Of a stretch of DNA of 64,000 bases, positions 27,783 through 36,741 are shown piece by piece. Both the position numbers and the translations under genes were made by a program. Positions within the stretch are counted from its first letter, which is position 1. The number at the start of each line of letters is the position of its first letter. The notes under the pieces are model-generated. The model ran no database searches and was not told the DNA's origin. It was given only the letters and a program-made list of their open reading frames with translations. The DNA lies in contig NZ_SLUB01000003.1 in assembly GCF_004799755.1 (NCBI RefSeq), positions 62,001 to 126,000 on the forward strand. The letters are read 5' to 3'. Source of the DNA: Bacillus timonensis (GTDB lineage Bacteria; Bacillota; Bacilli; Bacillales; Bacillaceae_L).

Positions 27783-28280
27783 TTACTTCTTCGCATGTAT
27801 GACAGTTGTATCAGATAAAAGATCATGAATTCCTTGTTTTTTTGGTAGAAAAGCGACGATGATATAGCCGATGAAAAAGAGCTTTGAAATATATCGGCCA
27901 ATGAACTCCCTAAAGAGAACTGTCACCCAGCTGAGGGCTTTTCCGTCTAGAGAAACAACCTTTATCCCAAACACCATTTTTCCTAATGTTTGGTTAAAAA
28001 ATTTCGTCATCAATATGAAATATAAATAAAAGACAACAGCAGTTGCAATTGATGTCGCACTAAATATATGACTTTCAGATAATGGTATGTCTAGGGCTCG
28101 GAAGGCTGGATAGATTAAGATACGATTTATACTTCCAATCACAACTAAGTCTAATAAATAGGCCCAAAACCGCATCCAAAAGCCAACATAGCTCGGCTTG
28201 TCTTGAATGACTGGCCGATCTGTATGATCGTGAACATAATGACTGTCCCGAACTCCTCCATGTGTTAGATCCATATTCAA
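27783..28280 (-). CDS. yteJ: RDD family membrane protein YteJ
   Basis: 165 residues with the RDD signature at the first membrane segment: YVGFWMRFWAYLLDLVVIG (Arg-Asp-Asp-type positions R and D). Two further hydrophobic stretches follow (ATSIATAVVFYLYFIL and LFFIGYIIVAFLP), with TLGKMVFGIKVVSLDG between. The open frame starts at a TTG (28280) six bases from GGGGGG; an ATG two codons on is 12 bases away, so the TTG is kept. Eleven bases downstream of sppA and co-transcribed; the pair protects against membrane-active agents in B. subtilis. Confidence 0.9.
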   Translation of the reverse strand: MNMDLTHGGVRDSHYVHDHTDRPVIQDKPSYVGFWMRFWAYLLDLVVIGSINRILIYPAFRALDIPLSESHIFSATSIATAVVFYLYFILMTKFFNQTLGKMVFGIKVVSLDGKALSWVTVLFREFIGRYISKLFFIGYIIVAFLPKKQGIHDLLSDTTVIHAKK

Positions 28281-28291
28281 TTTAGTCCCCC

Positions 28292-29305
28292 CTATTCCGC
28301 GTACAAGTACATCATTCTAGGTGAATTTGGCTGTGATAAGAGATGAACTAAAGTTGCCATTTCGATGTCATCATTGAACATTTTTTTCGCACTCATCGAA
28401 AAGAGGGAGCCAAAACCAAAATTAGTTTCATACTCGACAACTTTGATATTTCCAAGATCGAAATCTTGTTTCATGGCTTCAACCGTATCTTCAAAATACC
28501 CTAGTTCATCAATTAGATGGTTTTCCTTGGCTTGTCTCCCATCATAGATTCGTCCGTCTGCAATACGACGAACCTCATCCTCAGACATATTACGTCCATC
28601 TGCGATTACATTCACAAATCCTTGATAGGCATTATTGACCATCGTTTGCATAATGTTTCTTTCTTCTTCTGTCATTTCTCTGCTTGGAGACATGATATCC
28701 TTGTAAGGACCACTTTTAATGGTTTCAAATTTCACACCATATTTTTCAGCTAGCCCGCTATAATTAATCCCTTGCATGATCACTCCAAGTGAACCTGTCA
28801 TGGTGTCGGGAGTAGCAAAAATTTTGTCTGCTGGGGCAGAAATATAATAGCCGCCAGAAGCTGCCATCGCTCCCATTGACACGTAAATTGGTTTATCCGT
28901 TTTTTCTTTTAGGTCTGTCAACTTTTTATGTATTTCCGCACTTTCAACAACACCGCCACCAGGTGAATTCACTTTAAGGATAATTCCCTTCACTGTATTG
29001 TCCTTTTCCGCCTTTTCAATCATTTTTAAGAATGTCTGGTGTTGATAACCGGCTGTTTGGAAGAAAGAAGTTACGTCTTCACCTGTATCCTGGATGACTC
29101 CATTAACAGATAATACGAGAATCTTATCCATGCCTTTACCTTCGATTACTACATTTTCGAGAAAATCTTCATTTGAAGTTGCTAGAAATTCATCTGATAG
29201 ACTACTGAAGTTTTTCGAGGCTAAATTTGTTGCGAAATTAAAAAAGATTGAAAATACAAATATGACTGCAGCAATACCTAATGCTGCCCACCGTTTCCCA
29301 TTCAT
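28292..29305 (-). CDS. sppA: signal peptide peptidase SppA
   Basis: Membrane-anchored serine protease of the S49 family, 337 residues, which degrades leftover signal peptides. One N-terminal membrane helix ([19 protein letters not shown]). [12 protein letters not shown] precedes the catalytic serine in [10 protein letters not shown] near residue 147, and the general-base lysine is in TIKSGPYKD near 199, giving the Ser/Lys dyad. [10 protein letters not shown] is between them. ATG with AGGAGG eight bases upstream. First gene of sppA-yteJ. Confidence 0.95.
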   Translation of the reverse strand: MNGKRWAALGIAAVIFVFSIFFNFATNLASKNFSSLSDEFLATSNEDFLENVVIEGKGMDKILVLSVNGVIQDTGEDVTSFFQTAGYQHQTFLKMIEKAEKDNTVKGIILKVNSPGGGVVESAEIHKKLTDLKEKTDKPIYVSMGAMAASGGYYISAPADKIFATPDTMTGSLGVIMQGINYSGLAEKYGVKFETIKSGPYKDIMSPSREMTEEERNIMQTMVNNAYQGFVNVIADGRNMSEDEVRRIADGRIYDGRQAKENHLIDELGYFEDTVEAMKQDFDLGNIKVVEYETNFGFGSLFSMSAKKMFNDDIEMATLVHLLSQPNSPRMMYLYAE

Positions 29306-29337
29306 TTCTTTTTCCTCCTACATGATGGATACTGTAT

Positions 29338-29529
29338 CAAATGTGCCTTGGCGTATTTGTGCCCAGATTTTTTAGGCCCACATGAGGTGGGTCACAAAGA
29401 CGTTGCCACAGGATGTGGCGTTTTTAGTCTTTGATCTCATGCTCGAAAAGTTTCCTTTGAAAATCTGTGGCATCCGCCGGAGGCTTAAACTTTATTCGAT
29501 GGGGGTCCCACCCCCATCGAATAAAGTTT
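29338..29529. repeat. dispersed structured element, copy C
   Basis: The 5' hairpin CAAATGTGCC/GGCGTATTTG uses two G-T pairs where copy A has Watson-Crick pairs. The enclosing stem CAGATTTT/AAAATCTG has right arm ending at 29467. The core stems are intact (CCCAC/GTGGG, CAAAGAC/GTCTTTG, GCCAC/GTGGC), followed by GGCATCCGCCGGAGGCTT. The terminal hairpin has perfect 20-bp arms (29487-29506 and 29510-29529) with loop CCC. It fills most of the divergent gap between sppA and nadK2; no gene is seen. Confidence 0.92.
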
Positions 29530-29660
29530 AAAGTTTGTTCAAAAATAAATACGAATCAGAACCAAAATAGTTTCATTTAATTGATAAACTTAAAATAAAG
29601 TCACATAATAGTTTTAATAGTTTATACCATTTCATTTTAAAAAATCAGGAGGAGATTAAA

Positions 29661-30458
29661 ATGGAACGTCGAAATCTCTATTTCTTTTATAGAAAAGAAG
29701 ATAAACTAATTGAATATGTTGAACAACTACATCAACTTGCGAAAGAGCATCAATTTACAGTTGTAGATGACGCTGATAAGGCTAACATTATTGTCAGTAT
29801 AGGAGGAGATGGGACTTTCCTACAAGCCGTTCGCAAAACAAACTTCCGCCAGGACTGTCTTTATGTTGGAATCTCTACAACTGGCGCATTAAACCTTTAT
29901 TGTGATTTCCATGCCGATGAGACTGACAAGATGGTTGAAGCAATGTTACATGAAAAAGTCGAAGTTCGCAGATACCCAATCATTGAAGTGAAAGTGGATA
30001 ACAACCCATCCTTTTATTGTTTGAATGAATGCTCGATTCGTTCAGCTATCATTAAAACCTTGGTTTTAGAAGTCTATATTGATGATTTGCATTTCGAAAC
30101 ATTCCGTGGTGATGGCATGATTATTTCGACCCCAACTGGAAGTACAGCTTATAATAAATCAGTGAGAGGGGCTGTTGTGGACCCACTGCTTCCTTGTATG
30201 CAAGTTACTGAACTTGCATCATTAAATACAAATCAATATCGAACCCTCGATTCTCCATTTATTTTAAGCGGAACCAGAAAATTAACATTACGTGATGTTC
30301 AGGATGGAAACGACTTTCCTACCATTGGGATGGACAATGAAGCACTTAGCATCCGTAATGTAAAGCAAATTGATATTAAGTTAAGTGAGAAAAGAATTAA
30401 AACTGTAAAATTAAAAGATAATTCTTTCTGGGAAAAAGTAAAACGAACTTTTTTGTAA
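29661..30458 (+). CDS. nadK2: NAD kinase (second Bacillus paralogue, YtdI type)
   Basis: ATP-dependent phosphorylation of NAD to NADP, 265 residues. The diagnostic GGDGT loop is in VSIGGDGTFLQAV near residue 50. FYCLNECSIRS corresponds to the NE motif of the family, and DGMIISTPTGSTAYN near residue 150 is the second conserved loop. AGGAGGAG precedes the ATG. Bacillus has two NAD kinases; position next to sppA and ytcJ identifies this as the ytdI/nadK2 gene. Confidence 0.93.
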   Translation: MERRNLYFFYRKEDKLIEYVEQLHQLAKEHQFTVVDDADKANIIVSIGGDGTFLQAVRKTNFRQDCLYVGISTTGALNLYCDFHADETDKMVEAMLHEKVEVRRYPIIEVKVDNNPSFYCLNECSIRSAIIKTLVLEVYIDDLHFETFRGDGMIISTPTGSTAYNKSVRGAVVDPLLPCMQVTELASLNTNQYRTLDSPFILSGTRKLTLRDVQDGNDFPTIGMDNEALSIRNVKQIDIKLSEKRIKTVKLKDNSFWEKVKRTFL

Positions 30459-30501
30459 GGATTGTGCAAGGCGCGCCTAGAACCAGACAAGAAAGTAATC
30501 T

Positions 30502-30530
30502 AAAAGACCAAGTTTACCACTTGGTCTTTT
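30502..30530. terminator. bidirectional terminator, nadK2 / ytcJ
   Basis: AAAAGACCAAGT (30502-30513) and ACTTGGTCTTTT (30519-30530): perfect 12-bp stem with a 5-base loop. Confidence 0.92.
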
Positions 30531-30533
30531 TGC

Positions 30534-32123
30534 TTAACGTTCATACATTACAGTATCATCAACTACTGTCATCATTACATTTGTATTCAGAATTTCATCT
30601 TCATTGATTTGAAAAAGATCTTTATCTAGAATTGTAAAATCCGCTTTAAACCCTGGAGCTATTTTTCCCAGACTGTTCTCTTTTCCAATAGCATAAGCAC
30701 TTCCCGTTGTAAACAACTGAACAGCCTCGTAGACGGAAATCCTTTGTTCAGGCATGTATACCTCTTCTTCGCCAGGTTTCTGTCTTGTAACGGCTGCATG
30801 AATACCTAAAAGGGGATCAATCGGTTCAATCGGTGCATCAGATCCTCCTGCACAATAAAGGCCTTCCCGCAACAAAGTCTTCCATGCATAACAATTTTTC
30901 ATATTCGCTTCACCAATTCTTTCAACTACCCATGGAAAATCTGAAACGACAAATCTTGGCTGAATATCGAGAATAAGTGGTAATTGTTTTGCTCGCTCGA
31001 TTAACTCTTTCCTCAAAATTTGAGCATGTATCAGACGGTCTCGTTGATTTCCAAATGGCGGAAATTCTTCTATCGCATTTAGCACATATTCAAACGCGAG
31101 GTCTCCTATTGCATGTACAGCAACTGGCATTTTATAACGTCTGGCCTTTTGAACAAGTGCTTTGAGTTCATCAGGTGGGTGGATGGCTACTCCAGACGTA
31201 TCAGGTGAATCATTATACGGATGACTGAGCAATGCCGTTCTGCCTCCGAGAGACCCATCGGCAAAAATTTTCATTGCACCTAATTCTAGTAAATCTTCCA
31301 TCTCGCCAAATTTATACCCTAAATGGTGCATATCTTCAACTACCTCATGATGTACTAAAAGATTTGCACGAAATTTACAATTGTCTTCATTAATTATTTT
31401 TTGAAATGCTTTATAGGTACGTAAAAATCCGCCATAATAATTCAAATCCTCCGTATGTCCACCAACAAGACCTACTCGAAGACAATCTTCAATTGACACA
31501 TGAAGCGCATTTTGAATGTATTCTTCGGTTACCTCTGGAATTACTTTTTTAACAAGCTCCTGTGCTTGATCTAACAAGTAGCCTGTAGCATTTCCATTAA
31601 GATCCCTTACAATTACTCCACCTTCAGGATTTGGCGTATCGTCTGTAATGCCTGCCAATTCTAATGCCTTTGTATTTACAACAACAGCATGTCTGCAAAT
31701 CCTTTTTAACATGAGCGGATAATTAGGTGCAAGTTCATCGAGTTCGCTTCTATGGAAAATCTTTCGATCAGGAAGTTGGTTTTCATTCCACCCTTCCCCA
31801 ATAATCCATTGGCCTGCTGGCTTATCTTTTATATATTCTTGAATGGCGTTCGAAATTTGCGTGGAAGATGTCATGTTAGAAAAATCGAGCTTTAACAGCT
31901 TTTCGCCATGGCCGATGAGGTGCATATGGCTATCTACAAACCCCGGAAACATCGTATTTCCTTTTAGGTCCATTCTTTTTGTAATTAGAGAATTATAGTT
32001 ATTCTCTAATTCATCCTTAAAACCGGTAGCAATGACGATCCCATCTTCTACAAATACAGCTTCAACCACATTTTGTTCTCGTTCCATTGTGTATATTCGT
32101 TCACCCGTCCATAAAGTTCCCAT
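30534..32123 (-). CDS. ytcJ: YtcJ-type amidohydrolase
   Basis: Amidohydrolase of the YtcJ/AepA branch, 529 residues, the same length as B. subtilis YtcJ. The metal site starts with PGFVDSHMHLIGHG near residue 65. Further ligands are HHEV, MPVAVHAIGD and GGSDAPIEP. LGKIAPGFKADFTILDKD closes the beta-sandwich domain. The substrate is unknown. The frame opens with a GTG at 32135; the ATG at 32123 has AGGTGA eight bases upstream and is preferred. Confidence 0.92.
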   Translation of the reverse strand: MGTLWTGERIYTMEREQNVVEAVFVEDGIVIATGFKDELENNYNSLITKRMDLKGNTMFPGFVDSHMHLIGHGEKLLKLDFSNMTSSTQISNAIQEYIKDKPAGQWIIGEGWNENQLPDRKIFHRSELDELAPNYPLMLKRICRHAVVVNTKALELAGITDDTPNPEGGVIVRDLNGNATGYLLDQAQELVKKVIPEVTEEYIQNALHVSIEDCLRVGLVGGHTEDLNYYGGFLRTYKAFQKIINEDNCKFRANLLVHHEVVEDMHHLGYKFGEMEDLLELGAMKIFADGSLGGRTALLSHPYNDSPDTSGVAIHPPDELKALVQKARRYKMPVAVHAIGDLAFEYVLNAIEEFPPFGNQRDRLIHAQILRKELIERAKQLPLILDIQPRFVVSDFPWVVERIGEANMKNCYAWKTLLREGLYCAGGSDAPIEPIDPLLGIHAAVTRQKPGEEEVYMPEQRISVYEAVQLFTTGSAYAIGKENSLGKIAPGFKADFTILDKDLFQINEDEILNTNVMMTVVDDTVMYER

Positions 32124-32152
32124 ATTACATCTCACCTATCTTTTTTTGCATT

Positions 32153-32854
32153 TTAGTCTTTTATTTCTACTAAAAAAGTTTCTGGTCCAGTTGGATAGAG
32201 GCTTCCACCTTTGGGCTCAACACTTGCTTTAATCATTTTAAATTCATTGATATCCATCCCTTGCATATACATTTTCGACGAACCATTTTTAGTTGGTATT
32301 ATGGCACCTTGCATATCTTCATTTTTATAAATAATCCACAATTGGTGATCTTGACTTTCCAAATTTGCCAGCCCATTGATTTCAATAAGCAACTCTTTCG
32401 TAACGTTATTAATCCAAATTCCGCCATTTATGTTATCTCTTTGAGAAAGAGGTACAATATTAAACTGCCTCGTATCTGGATTTTCTAAGAAAGTTGTAGC
32501 AGGTTGTTCCTGTAAATCTTCCATTGTAAGCTTATTATTAATAGAATATAGGTTTGCCAAGCCTATTAATAGAACTGCACTCGCTGCCACACTACAGAAT
32601 TTAAGAAACATGTTTGATTGTCGTTTCTTCTTCCCCTCTATATTTTGTTGAATTTTTTTCCAAACATCTTCTTTTTTATCTAGAGTAAATGTAGCTAAAT
32701 TTGTTTCAACTGATACTATTTTAGCCCAATGATTCATTCTTTCATGACAACGGGGACATTGTTCCATATGTAGTTTAACTACATTGGATTCCAATTCATT
32801 TAGTTGGCCTAATGTAAAGTCTATTAATTTTTGCTCTGCAACATGTTTACCCAT
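32153..32854 (-). CDS. anti-sigma factor, zinc finger plus RskA-like domain
   Basis: 233-residue membrane anti-sigma factor for the ECF sigma gene just upstream. The cytoplasmic N-terminus has a zinc-binding anti-sigma motif (KLHMEQCPRCHE, H-X3-C-X2-C). One membrane helix follows near residues 83-103 (MFLKFCSVAASAVLLIGLAN). The outer domain resembles the anti-sigma-K RskA fold (IWINNVTKELLIEINGL ... HQLWIIYKNE ... FLVEIKD). The ATG at 32854 overlaps the sigma stop by eight bases, and its ribosome site GGTGGTGA is formed by the last sigma codons, so the pair is made in fixed ratio. Confidence 0.9.
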   Translation of the reverse strand: MGKHVAEQKLIDFTLGQLNELESNVVKLHMEQCPRCHERMNHWAKIVSVETNLATFTLDKKEDVWKKIQQNIEGKKKRQSNMFLKFCSVAASAVLLIGLANLYSINNKLTMEDLQEQPATTFLENPDTRQFNIVPLSQRDNINGGIWINNVTKELLIEINGLANLESQDHQLWIIYKNEDMQGAIIPTKNGSSKMYMQGMDINEFKMIKASVEPKGGSLYPTGPETFLVEIKD

Positions 32855-33428
32855 TATTATTATCACCACCACTAGATTCCATCCACCTTATTAGCGGCTT
32901 CTGCTTTCTAAGATTGTTAATCCCATAGCGAATTAATGATTTAATTGACCCTAATGGTTTTTCCATCGAGTCCGCAATCTCTTTATGAGTTTCTCCCTGA
33001 AAATAGGACCTAATAAGGGCTTCCCTTTGTTCATCTGGAAGATGATTTAATGCTTCAATAATAATGCTTTTTTGTAACTCTGAAAGAAATTGAAGATCGG
33101 CCCCTTTTTCTTTTTTCGTTAAAATGTCTTCTAATCGGTTGATTAGGAAAGGCTTATTTTTTCGCAATCGGTCCAGTGAACGACTTTTTGTTTTTATTGC
33201 TAGCCATGCTCTTACACTCCCTTTAGAAGAATTGTATTGTCTTATTTTTTGAAAAACCTCTAGAAACACATCATGACTTACATCCTCTGCCTCTTTATGG
33301 TCCCCTACTATGTGTAATGCAATATTGTACACAAACGAATAATGCTTTTCATAAAAAAGGTCAAAAGCTTCGCGAGAACCATTTAGAATGTTTTGCAATA
33401 ATTCAATGCTTTCCTGATTTTGGTCCAT
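32847..33428 (-). CDS. ECF-type RNA polymerase sigma factor
   Basis: 193-residue group 4 sigma factor with region 2 (AFDLFYEKHYSFVYNIAL, GDHKEAEDVSHDVFLEVFQ) and region 4 (LNHLPDEQREALIRSYFQG, THKEIADSMEKPLGSIKSL). The SLDRLRKNK linker separates them. Sequence features and the partner place it with SigK/RskA-type ECF factors. The C-terminus GGDNNNG doubles as the ribosome site of the anti-sigma gene. ATG at 33428 with AGAGG eight bases upstream. Divergent from the NEW3-ABC operon, a likely target; neither is in the B. subtilis order at this place. Confidence 0.92.
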   Translation of the reverse strand: MDQNQESIELLQNILNGSREAFDLFYEKHYSFVYNIALHIVGDHKEAEDVSHDVFLEVFQKIRQYNSSKGSVRAWLAIKTKSRSLDRLRKNKPFLINRLEDILTKKEKGADLQFLSELQKSIIIEALNHLPDEQREALIRSYFQGETHKEIADSMEKPLGSIKSLIRYGINNLRKQKPLIRWMESSGGDNNNG

Positions 33429-33449
33429 AAAAATCGCCTCTGATTATCT

Positions 33450-33478
33450 TTTAAATAAATTTTACAAACTTTTTTCAA
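33450..33478 (-). promoter_or_regulatory. candidate sigma-A-like promoter of the ECF operon
   Basis: Minus strand TTGAAA (33478-33473), 17-base spacer, TTTAAA (33455-33450). No clear ECF-type -35 AAC/-10 CGT pair was recognised for autoregulation. Confidence 0.35.
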
Positions 33479-33480
33479 AA

Positions 33481-33498
33481 AGATAAATCCATTTATCT
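33481..33498. promoter_or_regulatory. palindrome between divergent ECF and NEW3 operons
   Basis: AGATAAAT-CC-ATTTATCT has perfect 8-bp arms. It lies two bases beyond the candidate -35 of the ECF operon and about 43 bases before the NEW3 gene ATG, a natural operator position for both. The binding protein is unknown. Confidence 0.55.
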
Positions 33499-33541
33499 AT
33501 TTTTCTCGTATCAAGGATGAAAAAATGTAGGAGGTAAGAAA

Positions 33542-34696
33542 ATGAAGCCAATGTTTATTCGGATTATTTCAATTTTTGTAGTTACTTTGTCAATCTTAAG
33601 TGTTGAAAAAGTTCATGCTGCCGAAAATATTTCCTTATTTACTCCTTTCACGGGAATTTCGGCAACTCCCGGTGAAACGATTTCTTATTCCATTGATGTA
33701 ATCAATACTGGTTCAACTATTCAAAACATGTCTTTTGAATTTGAAAACATGCCGGAAGGATGGGACTATACCATTGCATCAGGTGGAAGAAATATCCGTG
33801 AACTTTCCGTGAAAGGAAATAGTGAGGAAACAGTGAATGTTGATATTATTGTCCCATTAGATGCAAAAAAGGCTGATTATCGTTTTTCCTTAGTTGCTTC
33901 TGACGAGGGTAACAAAAGTAGATTACCATTGCTTATAACGCTAACTGAACAAGGTTCCTTTGAATCCGAGCTAACATCTGATCAAAAAAATTTACAAGGT
34001 CATGCCGATTCAAATTTCACCTATACGGTAAAGTTACGAAATCGTACTGCAGAACAACAAAATTATGCGCTAAATTCAACAGTAGAGAAAGGATGGGGAG
34101 TTCGATTTAAAACAGGGTCGGACGCCATTTCTTCCATCACAATTGAACCCAATGAGACAAAAGATGTTACCGTTGAGGTTACTCCTCCTGAAGATGTAAA
34201 AGCGGGAACTTATAAGATTCCAATAAGTGCCTCAACAAGTACTACCTCGGCAGATTTACTATTAGAAGCAGTTATAACAGGTTCTTATGGAATAGAAATC
34301 AGTACACCAACTGGAAATCTAAGTACAGATATAACAGCAGGTAATGACCGAGTCATTGATCTTGTAATCACAAATACTGGAACAGCTCCTTTAGTTGATG
34401 TAAATATTACGTCCAACACACCTCCAAATTGGGAAACTGAATTCGATTCTAGTTCTATAGCTGAGCTTAAGCCTGGAGATTCTAAGACCATTAAGGCGAC
34501 CATTATTGCTCCTGATGAAGCAATTGCAGGAGACTATGTCACTGAATTTACTGCATCAGCAGCTGAAACTTCTTCAAAAGCGACGTTCCGTGTATCTGTT
34601 GAAACGTCCACTTTGTGGGGTGTAGTTGCAATCCTTATAATAATTGGAGTACTTGGCGGATTATATTACATCTTTCGAAAATATGGGAGGAGATAA
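33542..34696 (+). CDS. secreted, membrane-anchored NEW3-domain protein
   Basis: 384 residues with a signal peptide (MKPMFIRIISIFVVTLSILS, probable cleavage after VHA). About three successive NEW3/CARDB-like beta-sandwich domains follow, near residues 28-130, 135-240 and 245-355. Recurring phrases mark them: PGETISYSIDVINTG, EPNETKDVTVEVTPPEDVKAGTY and DITAGNDRVIDLVITNTG. A C-terminal membrane helix (VVAILIIIGVLGGLYYIF) is followed by KYGRR, so the domains face outside. AGGAGG precedes the ATG. The ABC genes follow at a 2-base gap, implying an export or surface-stress system in which this is the outer component. Function unknown. Confidence 0.88.
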   Translation: MKPMFIRIISIFVVTLSILSVEKVHAAENISLFTPFTGISATPGETISYSIDVINTGSTIQNMSFEFENMPEGWDYTIASGGRNIRELSVKGNSEETVNVDIIVPLDAKKADYRFSLVASDEGNKSRLPLLITLTEQGSFESELTSDQKNLQGHADSNFTYTVKLRNRTAEQQNYALNSTVEKGWGVRFKTGSDAISSITIEPNETKDVTVEVTPPEDVKAGTYKIPISASTSTTSADLLLEAVITGSYGIEISTPTGNLSTDITAGNDRVIDLVITNTGTAPLVDVNITSNTPPNWETEFDSSSIAELKPGDSKTIKATIIAPDEAIAGDYVTEFTASAAETSSKATFRVSVETSTLWGVVAILIIIGVLGGLYYIFRKYGRR

Positions 34697-34698
34697 AG

Positions 34699-35661
34699 TT
34701 GCTGGAAACTGATTCTATTATTAAACTAGAACAGCTAACAAAACGTTATGAACATCAATTTGCCGTGCAAAATCTGTCTCTTTCCATATCGAAAGGTGAA
34801 ATATTTGGTTTACTTGGACCAAATGGTGCCGGTAAAACTACAACTATTTTAATGATGCTAGGGCTAAGCAGCCCAAGCTCAGGAGTAGTTCAAGTTTGTG
34901 GCATTGATTCTACGCGTAATCCAATTAAGGTTAAGCAAAAGGTAGGGTATTTACCAGATGATGTAGACTTTTATCATCATATGACAGGCCTAGAAAATCT
35001 TCTCTATACGGCAAGTCTAAATAATATTAATCGGAAACAAGCAATTGCTAGAGCAGAGATACTGTTAAAGAGGGTAAATCTTATGGATGCGGCACATAAA
35101 AAGACAGGTAAATACTCGAGAGGGATGCGGCAAAGACTTGGTTTAGCAGATGTGCTTATGAAAGACCCTGAAGTTATTATTCTAGACGAACCAACACTTG
35201 GCATTGACCCCGAAGGTGTAAGAGACTTTTTACATCTTATTAAAGAATTAAAAGAAAAAGATCAGAAAACCATTTTACTTTCTTCACACCATCTGCACCA
35301 AGTTCAACAAATCTGTGACCGTGTCGGAATTTTTGTTGATGGCAAGTTGCTGGCTCATGGTAATTTGGAAGAACTTATCCAGCAGCTTTTATTAGAGGAT
35401 ACCTTTGTGATTAAAGTGATTGCTAGTTCAATTCATGAACGAGTTTTAAATGAATTAAAAATGCTTGCAGATGTGAATAAAGTTGAAGTATTAAACGAAA
35501 ACTCGCTTGAGATATACTGTAAGAAGGATATGACTGCCTCTATTAGTCGTACCATTATTCATTCAGGGGCCTTTTTGTACCATATTAGCAAAAAAGATTT
35601 TGGACTAGATGAAATTTACCACCGTTATTTTGAAGGGCGTGATGTTCATGAATCTCGCTAA
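34699..35661 (+). CDS. ABC transporter ATP-binding protein
   Basis: 320-residue ATPase of an ABC-2 exporter. Walker A LGPNGAGKTTT near residue 45, signature KYSRGMRQRLGLA, Walker B PEVIILDEPTLGIDP, H-loop LLSSHHLHQ, and an extra C-terminal domain as in NosF/CcmA-type ATPases. The open frame begins upstream at 34615 inside the NEW3 gene; the TTG at 34699 has GGGAGGAG six bases upstream and is the better start. Second gene of the NEW3-ABC operon. Confidence 0.93.
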   Translation: MLETDSIIKLEQLTKRYEHQFAVQNLSLSISKGEIFGLLGPNGAGKTTTILMMLGLSSPSSGVVQVCGIDSTRNPIKVKQKVGYLPDDVDFYHHMTGLENLLYTASLNNINRKQAIARAEILLKRVNLMDAAHKKTGKYSRGMRQRLGLADVLMKDPEVIILDEPTLGIDPEGVRDFLHLIKELKEKDQKTILLSSHHLHQVQQICDRVGIFVDGKLLAHGNLEELIQQLLLEDTFVIKVIASSIHERVLNELKMLADVNKVEVLNENSLEIYCKKDMTASISRTIIHSGAFLYHISKKDFGLDEIYHRYFEGRDVHESR

Positions 35662-36682
35662 TTTACCGAAAAAAATCTTTCACAATCGAAGCAGTTTAAA
35701 TACAAATCAGATAATCAAGAATCCCGGTGCATTTTTAGCCATAGTTCGTAAAGAATTTACGGATAATATTACGAGCTGGCGAATCATCATTCTACTAGGA
35801 ATTATTACTCTTACCTGCATTGGTTCACTTTATACTGCAGTTTTGACTATTCAAGATTCACTTGAGTCAACTGAAGATGCCCAAGTAATAGCAAGAGATT
35901 CATACTTGTTTTTAAAGTTATTTACAGTATCAGACGGTACACTGCCATCCTTTATCACGTTTGTAGGTTTTCTTGGCCCCCTTCTTGGAATTGCATTAGG
36001 CTTTGATGCGATAAATTCAGAACGAAATAAAGGAACGTTAAGCCGGCTGATGGCACAGCCAATCCCAAGAGATTTTGTAATCAATGGAAAATTTGTTGCA
36101 GCCCTGTTAATTAACATTGTATTATTTTTTTCATTGGGTTTTCTTGTGATGGCCCTTGGTATTTTGATTTTAGGAATTCCACCTACGTTGGAAGAGTTTA
36201 GTAGAATATTCTTTTTCCTATTTTTATGCATTGTATATATTGCTTTCTGGTTAAATCTTGGTATTTTGTTTTCAATCTATTTTAGGCAGGCTGCTACTTC
36301 TGCTTTGTCCAGTATCGCTGTCTGGTTATTTTTCAGTTTGTTTTATTCCATGATTGTAGGGCTAATTTCAAAATCCCTTTTAAATCCTGCTGAGAATCCG
36401 AACACTGAGGAAATCCTAAGTAAGCAGGGCATGGTTTTAAATATGCTTCGATTATCACCAAGCTATTTATTTAATGAATCGACAACTACACTTCTTTCAC
36501 CTACTGTAAGAAGTCTTGGTCCACTAACCATGGAGCAAACGATAGGGGCTGTTGCTAGTCCATTGCCATTGACACAGAGTCTATTACTAATTTGGCCTCA
36601 ACTAACTGGTTTAGTTGCTGCATCATTAGTATGCTTTGCTATTGCCTATATCTTATTTATGAGACAAGAAATTCGGGCATAG
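35642..36682 (+). CDS. ABC-2 family permease
   Basis: 346-residue membrane subunit. After a 45-residue cytoplasmic start, about six membrane segments are visible, beginning IIILLGIITLTCIGSLYTAV and FVGFLGPLLGIALGFDAI. The cytoplasmic phrase INSERNKGTLSRLMAQPIPR is typical of NosY-like ABC-2 permeases. It overlaps the ATPase gene by 20 bases. Two ATGs (35642, 35648) share a weak GAAGGG site; spacing does not decide between them. With the ATPase and NEW3 protein it forms one transporter. Confidence 0.88.
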   Translation: MFMNLANLPKKIFHNRSSLNTNQIIKNPGAFLAIVRKEFTDNITSWRIIILLGIITLTCIGSLYTAVLTIQDSLESTEDAQVIARDSYLFLKLFTVSDGTLPSFITFVGFLGPLLGIALGFDAINSERNKGTLSRLMAQPIPRDFVINGKFVAALLINIVLFFSLGFLVMALGILILGIPPTLEEFSRIFFFLFLCIVYIAFWLNLGILFSIYFRQAATSALSSIAVWLFFSLFYSMIVGLISKSLLNPAENPNTEEILSKQGMVLNMLRLSPSYLFNESTTTLLSPTVRSLGPLTMEQTIGAVASPLPLTQSLLLIWPQLTGLVAASLVCFAIAYILFMRQEIRA

Positions 36683-36691
36683 TAGAAGAAG

Positions 36692-36726
36692 AAAAGCCAA
36701 TCCACTAGTAGAGGATTGGCTTTCCT
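36692..36726. terminator. bidirectional terminator, ABC operon / ytcI
   Basis: AAAGCCAATCC (36693-36703) and GGATTGGCTTT (36713-36723) form an 11-bp stem. Confidence 0.88.
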
Positions 36727-36741
36727 TATTTTATATTTATG

